Assembly (NCBI RefSeq): GCF_020860705.1
Contig: NZ_JAJBTT010000028.1
Coordinates: 1-64,000 of the forward strand
Length of the DNA: 64,000 nt
From: Akkermansia sp.
Lineage (GTDB): Bacteria; Verrucomicrobiota; Verrucomicrobiia; Verrucomicrobiales; Akkermansiaceae
Reading direction: 5' to 3'
The notes beneath the pieces are model-generated. The model saw only the letters and a program-made list of their open reading frames with translations. It did not search any database and had not been told where the DNA came from. The translations under genes were made by a program, and so were the position numbers. Shown in pieces: positions 56,744 to 64,000 of the stretch (its first letter is position 1; each line of letters begins with the position of its first letter).

Positions 56744-57135
56744 ATGATAGGAGATATTGATGCGATCATTGCAAGAACGCTCGGTGATTCCTTTGGTATG
56801 GATCCTGTTCCCAATACTTCCTGCGAATATATTCTTGTTGGAAAAGACGCCGCCGGCAAAAAAATACCGGATAGCTTCTTGTTGAAGAAAGCTTCGTTTT
56901 TCCTTGACTGTCTGACAACAGCTCCCCCCCCTCCAGATTCTTTACTTTGTGGAAGGAAGTTTCCAAAAATGAAAATGCTTGTACCTTCCTGAAAAGGGAT
57001 GACCGGAAAATAAATTTTATTGCTGGAGGAAAAACATATGTTTTAAACGATAGCGGTTGTTCTGATGTATGGAAATATCATTCTGCTCGCGTTCTTTTTG
57101 GTGACATCCATTACTTGGGGACTGGAGCTGGATGA
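56744..57135 (+). pseudogene. Small hypothetical gene split at a C8 tract
   Basis: Frame 1 reads MIGDIDAIIARTLGDSF...LTTAPPP; changing C8 (56924-56931) to C9 joins it to RFFTLWKEVSKNENACTFLKRDDRKINFIAGGKTYVLND... Confidence 0.5.
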
Positions 57136-57493
57136 GCAGCATTGTTTTTCCCCTTTGGGGTACCTGGTGATAGACGCCCTTTTGTTTGCAGGATGTTTCT
57201 GTTTCCAGCTGGTGATGATTTTTATGCAGTGCGGAAATCCATGGAAAGGGCGGACGTGTGAGAAACCTTCCCTGAAAAAATTCCTGCTGTTCCGGGGAGC
57301 GTGGAGCTGGGGCTATTTCCTGATGTGGTTCCTGGCGGCTCTTAGCGTGGGGCAGGCTGTTCACCTGCTGCTGTTCCAGAATGGGGGGAACGGCTGGCTG
57401 TGGATGGACGTACTGGGGATTGCAGCTGCCTGTGCAGGATTGGCAGCCGGCCACGCCGCAGGGGTGAGGCTGTGGAAGGGAAGGCTCCCGTAA
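57065..57493 (+). CDS. Hypothetical membrane protein
   Basis: 142-aa ORF with several hydrophobic segments. Confidence 0.5.
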   Translation: MYGNIILLAFFLVTSITWGLELDEQHCFSPLGYLVIDALLFAGCFCFQLVMIFMQCGNPWKGRTCEKPSLKKFLLFRGAWSWGYFLMWFLAALSVGQAVHLLLFQNGGNGWLWMDVLGIAAACAGLAAGHAAGVRLWKGRLP

Positions 57494-57664
57494 ATCATTC
57501 CGGGGGAGGAGGCGGCGGGATTCCGGTATGGCCCCTCCCTTGCGGAAAGGCCGGGTTCCGCAGAAAAAGCAACGGCAAAAGATGGCAATGCAGCCGGACG
57601 ATGGGAAGGGCGGACCCGTCAATATCCATGCTTCCCGGCTGTTGTAGATGGACAAGGCCATAAA

Positions 57665-57698
57665 AACGCCCCTGCCGGGGGAACCGTGCAGGGGCGTT
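57665..57698 (-). terminator. Terminator downstream of nifJ
   Basis: AACGCCCCTGC ... GCAGGGGCGTT. Confidence 0.75.
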
Positions 57699-57718
57699 GA
57701 AGTTAGTGGCTGTACGCC

Positions 57719-60700
57719 TTATTCCGCAGGCTTGTCGGCGCCCATGCCGGCAATGCTCTGGTACAGGTTCCAGCGGTGCCAGACGTCCTGCTGGGCTTCT
57801 TCAAGGAGTTTTTCAAATCCTTCCTTGTTGGTCTTCGCCAGGAGCTTGAAGCGGTTTTCGCTGAGCAGCACGTCGCGCAGGTCTCCCTTCGGCCCCTTGC
57901 CTTCCACGATCAGCGGATTCTTGCCCTGGAGGGCTAGATCCGGATTGTAGCGGTAGAGCAGGATGCGGCCGGAATCCACCCAGGCCTTCTGCTGTTGCAG
58001 GCCCTTGGCCATGTTGATGCCGTGGGAGATGCAGTGGGAGTAGGCAATGATGATGGCGGGACCGTCATAGGCTTCCGCTTCCACGAAGGCCTTCAACGTA
58101 TGTTCGTCCTTCGCGCCGAGGGCGACGGAGGCTACGTACACGTTGCCGTAGGTCATGGCCATCAGGCCCAGGTCCTTCTTCACGCCGGGCTTGCCGGTGG
58201 TGGCGAACTTGGCCACGGCCGCGCGCGGGGTGGACTTGGAGCACTGACCGCCGGTGTTGGAATATACTTCCGTATCCATGACCAGCACCTTCACGTTCCT
58301 GCCGCTGGCAAGAATGTGGTCCAGGCCGCCGTAGCCGATGTCATAGGCCCAGCCGTCGCCGCCGAGGATCCAGACGCTCTTGCGGACGAGCTTGTCCGCC
58401 AGGGTCAGGAGGCGTGCGCATTCCGGCTTGCCGGTGATTCTCTTCTTGAGTTCCGCGACGTTTTCGCGCTGCTGCGCGATGTCTGCTTCATCCTTCTGGG
58501 GGTTGGCCAGGATTTGATCCACCAGTTCCTGGCCCACGATGCCGGCGGCGTCATGGAGGAGCTCAATGGCGTGTTCCATCTGCTTGTCCAGGGAAACGCG
58601 GAAGCCAAGGCCGAATTCGGCGTTGTCTTCAAACAAGGAATTGGACCAGGCCGGACCGCGCCCTTCGGAGTCATGGGACCACGGGGTGGTGGGCAGGTTG
58701 CCGCCGTAGATGGAGGAGCAGCCCGTGGCGTTGGCGACCACCAGGCGGTTGCCGAAGAGCTGGGAGAGCATCTTCACGTACGGGGTTTCACCGCAGCCGG
58801 CGCAGGCGCCGGAGAATTCGAACAGCGGGCGCAGCACCTGCATGGAGCGGATATTGTCCGTTCTTACCTTGGTGCGGTCCACGTCCGGAAGGCTCATGAA
58901 GAAGTCCCAGTTGGCTTCCTCCTTGTCGTGAATCTTCGGGGAGGGCACCATGGTCAGGGCCTTGTGGGTCGGGTCCGTTTTGCTCTTGGCCGGGCAGACG
59001 TCGGAGCAGAGCGTGCAGCCCGTGCAGTCGTTCGGAGAGAGCTGGATGACGAATTTTTCACCCTTCCAGTCCGGATGCTTGGCATCCAGGCATTCAAAAC
59101 CTTCCGGCGCGCCGGAAAGAGCGTCCGGAGAGAAGAACTTGCTGCGGATGGCGGCGTGCGGGCAAACGGCCGTGCACTTGCCGCACTGGATGCAGAGGGT
59201 GGGATCCCATTCCGGCAGTTCCAGGGCCAGGTTCCGTTTTTCGTACTGGGAAGTGCCGTTCGGGAACGTGCCGTCCACAGGCATCTGGCTGACGGGGATG
59301 CTGTCCCCTTCGCCGCACATCATCTTGCCGAGGACATTCTGGACGTAGTCCGGAGCGTCCGCGGACATGACTGCCGGGATGGCGTGGCCGTTGACGGTCT
59401 TGCCGGCGGTATCCACCCGGTGCAGGTTTTCCAGCGTGGCGTCCACGGCGGCGATGTTCTTGTCCACCACTTCCTGGCCCTTCTTGGCATAGGTCTTGGC
59501 GATGGCTTTCTTGATATAGCCGATGGCTTCATCAGCGGGAATCACGCCGGCCAGCTTGAAGAAGCAGGTCTGCATGATCATGTTGATGCGGCCGCCCATG
59601 CCCGTTTTCCGGGCTACGGAGAAGGCGTCAATCGTGTAAAGCTTGATGTTCTTGTCCAGAATCTGCTGCTGCATGCGGGCCGGGAGCGTATCCCATACCT
59701 TGTCGGCCGGATGCGGGCTGTTCATCAGGAAGGTGGCGCCGTTGGCGGCGTTCTTCAGGAAGTCGAACAGGTCCAGCAGGGAAGGCTGGTGCAGGGCCAG
59801 GAAGTTTGCCTTGGTGATCAGGTACGTGGACTTGATCGGGCGCGGACCGAAGCGCAGGTGGGAGATGGTGGAGGAGCCGGACTTCTTGGAGTCGTACACG
59901 AAGTAGCCCTGAACATACAGGTCCGTGTGCTGGCCGATGATCTTGATGGCATCCTTGTTGGCGCCCACGGTGCCGTCGGAACCCAGGCCGAAGAACATGG
60001 CGCGCGTCACGTCGTCCGCTTCCGTGGAATAGTCTTCGTCATAGGGAAGGCTGGTGCCCAGCACGTCGTCATTAATGCCGATCGTGAAATGGTTCTTGGG
60101 CTTGTCCTGGGCCAGGTTGTCATAAACGCCCTTGACCATGGCGGGAGTGAATTCCTTGGAGGAGAGGCCGTAGCGGCCCCCGACCACCATGGGCATGCCG
60201 TTGGTGAAGGCAAGTTCGCCGTTGGCCTGGGCATCAAAGAGAGCCTGGATGACGTCCTGGTGGAGCGGTTCTCCCTGGGCGCCGGGTTCCTTCGTGCGGT
60301 CCAGCACGGCGAGCTTCCTGACCGTGGCGGGAAGCGCCTTGATTAGTTCGGCGGCGGGGAAGGGGCGGAACAGGCGGATTTTCAGAACGCCGACCTTGGC
60401 GTTTTCCCGGGCAATCATGGCTTCCACCGTTTCTTCCACGGCTTCTGCGCCGGAGCCCATCAGGATAATGACGTTTTCTGCGTCCGGGGCGCCCGTGTAG
60501 TCTACCAGATGGTAGGAACGGCCGGTGAGGTCCGCAAACCTGTCCATGGCCTTCTGCACAATGGCGGGGGTGGCTGCATAGAACTGGTTGACCGTTTCAC
60601 GGCCCTGGAAGTAAACGTCCGGGTTCTGGGCGGTGCCGCGCAGGACGGGGGCGTCCGGAGTCAGGGCACGTTCGCGGAAGGAGTCCAGCCATTCCGTCTT

Positions 60701-61297
60701 GATCATGCCGTTCAGCGTATCGTCCGTGATGTCGGCGATTTTGCCGATTTCATGGGACGTGCGGAAGCCGTCAAAGAAGTTCATGAAGGGAATGCGGGAT
60801 TCCAGCGTGGCGGCGTGGGAAATGGCGGCGAAGTCCGCAGCTTCCTGCGTGGAGGAGCCGCACAGCATGGCCCAGCCGCAGGAGCGTGCGCTCATCACGT
60901 CGCTGTGGTCGCCAAAAATGGAAAGGGCCTGGTAGGCCAGGGAGCGTGCGGCCACGTGGAACACGGCGGGCGTCAGTTCCCCTGCGATCTTGAACATGTT
61001 CGGGATCATCAGCAGGAGGCCCTGGGATGCAGTGAAGGTGGTTGCCATGGCTCCGGTCTGGAGGGCGCCGTGAACGGTGCCTGCCGCGCCGCCTTCACTC
61101 TGCATTTCCACCACGGAGGGAACGGTTCCCCACAGGTTCTTCCGGTTGACAGCGGCCCAGCTTTCAGCTGATTCACCCATCGGAGAGGATGGTGTAATGG
61201 GGTAAATGGCAATGACTTCAGAAAAACGATAGGCTACGGAGGCTACGGCTTCGTTAGCGTCAATCGTGCTGTAAGTTACGGTTGTCTGATCACTCAT
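57719..61297 (-). CDS. nifJ: Pyruvate:ferredoxin (flavodoxin) oxidoreductase
   Basis: ITPSSPMGE, CIQCGKCTAVCPHAAI and CTGCTLCSDVCPAK 4Fe-4S motifs, TPP-binding GDGWAYDIGYGGLDH. Confidence 0.96.
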   Translation of the reverse strand: MSDQTTVTYSTIDANEAVASVAYRFSEVIAIYPITPSSPMGESAESWAAVNRKNLWGTVPSVVEMQSEGGAAGTVHGALQTGAMATTFTASQGLLLMIPNMFKIAGELTPAVFHVAARSLAYQALSIFGDHSDVMSARSCGWAMLCGSSTQEAADFAAISHAATLESRIPFMNFFDGFRTSHEIGKIADITDDTLNGMIKTEWLDSFRERALTPDAPVLRGTAQNPDVYFQGRETVNQFYAATPAIVQKAMDRFADLTGRSYHLVDYTGAPDAENVIILMGSGAEAVEETVEAMIARENAKVGVLKIRLFRPFPAAELIKALPATVRKLAVLDRTKEPGAQGEPLHQDVIQALFDAQANGELAFTNGMPMVVGGRYGLSSKEFTPAMVKGVYDNLAQDKPKNHFTIGINDDVLGTSLPYDEDYSTEADDVTRAMFFGLGSDGTVGANKDAIKIIGQHTDLYVQGYFVYDSKKSGSSTISHLRFGPRPIKSTYLITKANFLALHQPSLLDLFDFLKNAANGATFLMNSPHPADKVWDTLPARMQQQILDKNIKLYTIDAFSVARKTGMGGRINMIMQTCFFKLAGVIPADEAIGYIKKAIAKTYAKKGQEVVDKNIAAVDATLENLHRVDTAGKTVNGHAIPAVMSADAPDYVQNVLGKMMCGEGDSIPVSQMPVDGTFPNGTSQYEKRNLALELPEWDPTLCIQCGKCTAVCPHAAIRSKFFSPDALSGAPEGFECLDAKHPDWKGEKFVIQLSPNDCTGCTLCSDVCPAKSKTDPTHKALTMVPSPKIHDKEEANWDFFMSLPDVDRTKVRTDNIRSMQVLRPLFEFSGACAGCGETPYVKMLSQLFGNRLVVANATGCSSIYGGNLPTTPWSHDSEGRGPAWSNSLFEDNAEFGLGFRVSLDKQMEHAIELLHDAAGIVGQELVDQILANPQKDEADIAQQRENVAELKKRITGKPECARLLTLADKLVRKSVWILGGDGWAYDIGYGGLDHILASGRNVKVLVMDTEVYSNTGGQCSKSTPRAAVAKFATTGKPGVKKDLGLMAMTYGNVYVASVALGAKDEHTLKAFVEAEAYDGPAIIIAYSHCISHGINMAKGLQQQKAWVDSGRILLYRYNPDLALQGKNPLIVEGKGPKGDLRDVLLSENRFKLLAKTNKEGFEKLLEEAQQDVWHRWNLYQSIAGMGADKPAE

Positions 61298-61651
61298 AAG
61301 TCTGCACGGATAGTATATAATTGATAAATAAGGTGCGCCTTAACGGAGTTATTTATAACATGTCTGACGCCGAAGGTAAAAGCAATTATGCGTGTACGGG
61401 GGTTTGGCTGCTATTTTTTATAATAAAACCAGTTTTCTTTCAATTCCCTTGAATACCGGCCCTTGCATGGTCCTCCGCCCGCTGCCCGCAGGGACCCCCG
61501 TGGCAGCCGTTCCTGTGGATGCGTGCCTTGAGAGCCATATCCCCGGAAGGCGGCGAGGGGGGAGCTCCGGTTCAGGGCCAGCCGCCAAAAATGCCCCGTG
61601 CCTGACAATGCACTAGCCAAAACGGCGGCAAGCCTTTAAAATCCCCGCACT

Positions 61652-63133
61652 ATGTCCGAACAACAGCAGGCACATCCGAATACGACGGAATCCGAACTTA
61701 TTGCCGTGCGCCGCGACAAGCTCGCCAAAATCCGCGAGCTGGGAATCGACCCCTACGGCGCAAGATTTGACGTGACCACCACTCCCGCCGGATTGAAAGC
61801 CGATTTTCAGGAAGACAAACAGGTGGCCGTGGCCGGGCGCCTGCTGGCTATTCGCGACATGGGCAAATCCCAGTTTTTCGTTATTGGGGACGTGCGCGGC
61901 AAAATCCAGGGATTCCTGCACAAGAATGAAGTGGATGAAACCACCTGGAAGCTGTGGAAGCTGCTGGACAGGGGAGACTGGATCGGCATTGAGGGGACCA
62001 CGTTTCTGACCCGTACCGGGGAACCCACCGTAAAAGTCTCCGGCCTGACCATTCTTTCCAAGAGCCTCCGGCCCCTGCCGGACAAATGGCATGGCCTGGC
62101 GGACAAGGAGGTTACCTACCGCAAGCGCCATCTGGACCTCATTTCCAATGAGGAGAGCGCCGCCCTGTTCGTCACGCGCTCCCTCATGATTGCGGAAATC
62201 CGCCGCTTCCTGCAGGAACGCGGCTATCTGGAAGTGGAAACCCCCATGCTTCAGGACGTAGCGGGGGGGGCGGCCGCCAAGCCGTTTGAAACATACCATA
62301 ACGCGCTGGACATGCCTCTGACGCTGCGCATTGCTCCGGAACTCTTCCTTAAACGCCTGATGGTGGGCGGGTTCACCAAGATCTTTGAACTCAACCGCAG
62401 CTTCCGCAATGAAGGCATCGACCGCCGTCACAACCCGGAATTCACGATGCTGGAAGCCTATTGCGCCTGCGGCGATTTTGAAACCATGGCAAACATGGTG
62501 GAAGAACTCATCTGCCATCTGGCGGAAAAATTCTGCGGCGGCCTTCAGATTGACCACAAGGATGCGGAAGGCAACGTGCTTTACACGATTGACCTCACCC
62601 GCCCCTGGAAGCGCGCCGACTATCAGGACCTGATCCGCGGCGTGGCCGGCCAGGACTGGTTTGACATTTCTCCCGAGGAGCGCCGCGCCCGCTGTAAAGA
62701 GCTGGATGTGGAAATCAGCCCGGATATGAAGGATGTGGACGTTTCTCAGCAGGTTTATGAAAAGCTGGTGGAGGAAAAGACCATGAATCCCTGCTTTGTC
62801 ACCCACGTGGCCAAGGACCTGGTCCCCCTCGCCAAGCTGAACAAGGAAAACCCGGACGTGGTGGACGTGTATGAGCTGGTGATCAACGGGCAGGAAATTT
62901 CCCCCGGTTATTCGGAGCTGAACGATCCGGACGTGCAGAAGGAACGCCTGGAGCACCAGGCCGCCGGAGAAACCCAGCGCGTGGATTATGGCTTCATTGA
63001 AACGCTGGAATACGGCATGCCTTCCGCGGGCGGCATCGGCATCGGCATTGACCGCGTCATCATGATGCTGACGGGCGCCTCCTCCATTCGTGACGTCCTG
63101 CTCTTCCCCCAGCTGAAGCGGAAGGACAGTTAA
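61652..63133 (+). CDS. lysS: Lysine--tRNA ligase
   Basis: Class II aaRS motifs (FEL NRSFRNEGIDRRHNPEFTMLEAY, GIGIGIDRVIMML). Confidence 0.97.
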   Translation: MSEQQQAHPNTTESELIAVRRDKLAKIRELGIDPYGARFDVTTTPAGLKADFQEDKQVAVAGRLLAIRDMGKSQFFVIGDVRGKIQGFLHKNEVDETTWKLWKLLDRGDWIGIEGTTFLTRTGEPTVKVSGLTILSKSLRPLPDKWHGLADKEVTYRKRHLDLISNEESAALFVTRSLMIAEIRRFLQERGYLEVETPMLQDVAGGAAAKPFETYHNALDMPLTLRIAPELFLKRLMVGGFTKIFELNRSFRNEGIDRRHNPEFTMLEAYCACGDFETMANMVEELICHLAEKFCGGLQIDHKDAEGNVLYTIDLTRPWKRADYQDLIRGVAGQDWFDISPEERRARCKELDVEISPDMKDVDVSQQVYEKLVEEKTMNPCFVTHVAKDLVPLAKLNKENPDVVDVYELVINGQEISPGYSELNDPDVQKERLEHQAAGETQRVDYGFIETLEYGMPSAGGIGIGIDRVIMMLTGASSIRDVLLFPQLKRKDS

Positions 63134-63150
63134 TTCAGACCCCAAGCCGC

Positions 63151-63921
63151 ATGGCCCCCCGCACCCCGGATACCCTGGACTGCGCTTCCGCCCAATGGAT
63201 CGGCAAACGCCGCGAGCAGGAAGACGTGGTTGAAAGCCTTCCCGCCGCAGGCGGGGTGCTGGGCATCGTGTGCGACGGCATGGGGGGCCACCTTCGCGGG
63301 GACTGCGCCTCCTGCGTCGTGGCGGGGGAATTTGCCAGGGTATTTGAACAAAGCGGCGTGGAGGATATTCCGGAACGCCTCACGGAAGCCCTGCACGCCG
63401 CCAACCGGGCGCTGGCCGCCATTCAGAAGGAGCCGGAGGAATCCGGCACCACCCTGCTGGCCGTGTTCATCCGCGACAACTCCCTGTGGTGGATCAGCGT
63501 GGGGGATTCCCCCCTTTATTTATGGAGCGGGGCGGACGGCTTCCGCATGGACCGCCTTAATGAGGACCATTCCATGAGGCCGATTGCGGATCGTCTTTAC
63601 CGGAAAGGGGAAATGTCCCTCCAGGGGGCCCTCCGCCAGCGCTGCGTGCTCCGTTCCGCCGTGATGGGCGGCCCCATGGAATTGGTGGACCTCAGCGCCA
63701 TGCCTCTGCGCCTGTACCCCGGCGATGTGGTGCTGGCCTGTTCGGATGGCCTGCAGGTCTGGTCCGAGCTGTTGAGGGAGCCTTCTTTCCTGGCTCTTCA
63801 ACAAGCCAGGGACTGTTCCAGCCGGGATTTGGTGGAAACTATCATGGAGCAGGTGAAAGACATGCTGGAACCCCAGCAGGACAATGCCTCCGTCTGGGCC
63901 GCCGTGGTGAGGAAGCCTTGA
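63151..63921 (+). CDS. PP2C-family serine/threonine protein phosphatase
   Basis: GIVCDGMGGHLRGDCAS, SVGDSPLYLW, EDHSM, CSDGL, DNASV motifs. Confidence 0.9.
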   Translation: MAPRTPDTLDCASAQWIGKRREQEDVVESLPAAGGVLGIVCDGMGGHLRGDCASCVVAGEFARVFEQSGVEDIPERLTEALHAANRALAAIQKEPEESGTTLLAVFIRDNSLWWISVGDSPLYLWSGADGFRMDRLNEDHSMRPIADRLYRKGEMSLQGALRQRCVLRSAVMGGPMELVDLSAMPLRLYPGDVVLACSDGLQVWSELLREPSFLALQQARDCSSRDLVETIMEQVKDMLEPQQDNASVWAAVVRKP

Positions 63922-63940
63922 AAGCCTTCCTCCGGAGCCG

Positions 63941-64000
63941 TTAAAACGGATTCAGCGTGAACCACAGGGCGGGCGCCACCTTGCCGTTGCGTCCCTTGGC
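63941..64000 (-). CDS. Partial CDS (C-terminus only), probable outer-membrane protein
   Basis: Minus strand reads ...AKGRNGKVAPALWFTLNPF* with a terminal Phe; truncated by the window end. Confidence 0.45.
   Translation of the reverse strand, partial: AKGRNGKVAPALWFTLNPF

Noticed and set aside
57995-60346. 783-aa plus-strand ORF
   Set aside because: Antisense shadow of nifJ.
62271-62278. G8 tract within lysS
   Set aside because: Reading frame is intact across the tract and the gene is essential, so no evidence of frameshift or phase variation.

Overview
The 64 kb window is a high-GC bacterial chromosome segment. Its gene content is most consistent with an Akkermansia-like Verrucomicrobium: mucin-type glycosidases (GH27, GH33 with BACON domains, GH2, DUF4091), several PEP-CTERM proteins, a TIGR02597-like protein, and Kdp plus Trk potassium uptake. 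The species call is inference from content, since I could run no database search. Most of the sequence is ordinary coding DNA (clpB, kdpABCDE, tatD, dnaN, ribD, mnmG, holA, htrA-like, ilvN, hrpA, trkAH, hisF, nifJ, lysS, PP2C). I found no tRNA, rRNA, CRISPR array or transposase. The signals most worth a second look are: (1) a DnaA-box cluster in an AT-rich intergenic region (33.53-33.72 kb) between dnaN and mnmG, with a perfect parS-like palindrome inside mnmG and a near-perfect one beside dnaN, suggesting oriC/ori-proximal DNA; (2) two dispersed ~180-190 bp elements (32.2 kb and 50.5 kb) with the same inverted-repeat arms and an internal TTCAATGAATT motif at almost the same distance from the left arm, an unexplained element family; (3) an HxlR-type regulator broken by a 1-nt deletion next to an intact cupin gene; (4) a small gene split at a C8 tract, near a C9 tract, in a lower-GC accessory patch (54.9-57.1 kb); (5) an outer-membrane porin-like gene inside the kdp locus. 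All are sequence-read hypotheses and need computational or experimental confirmation.
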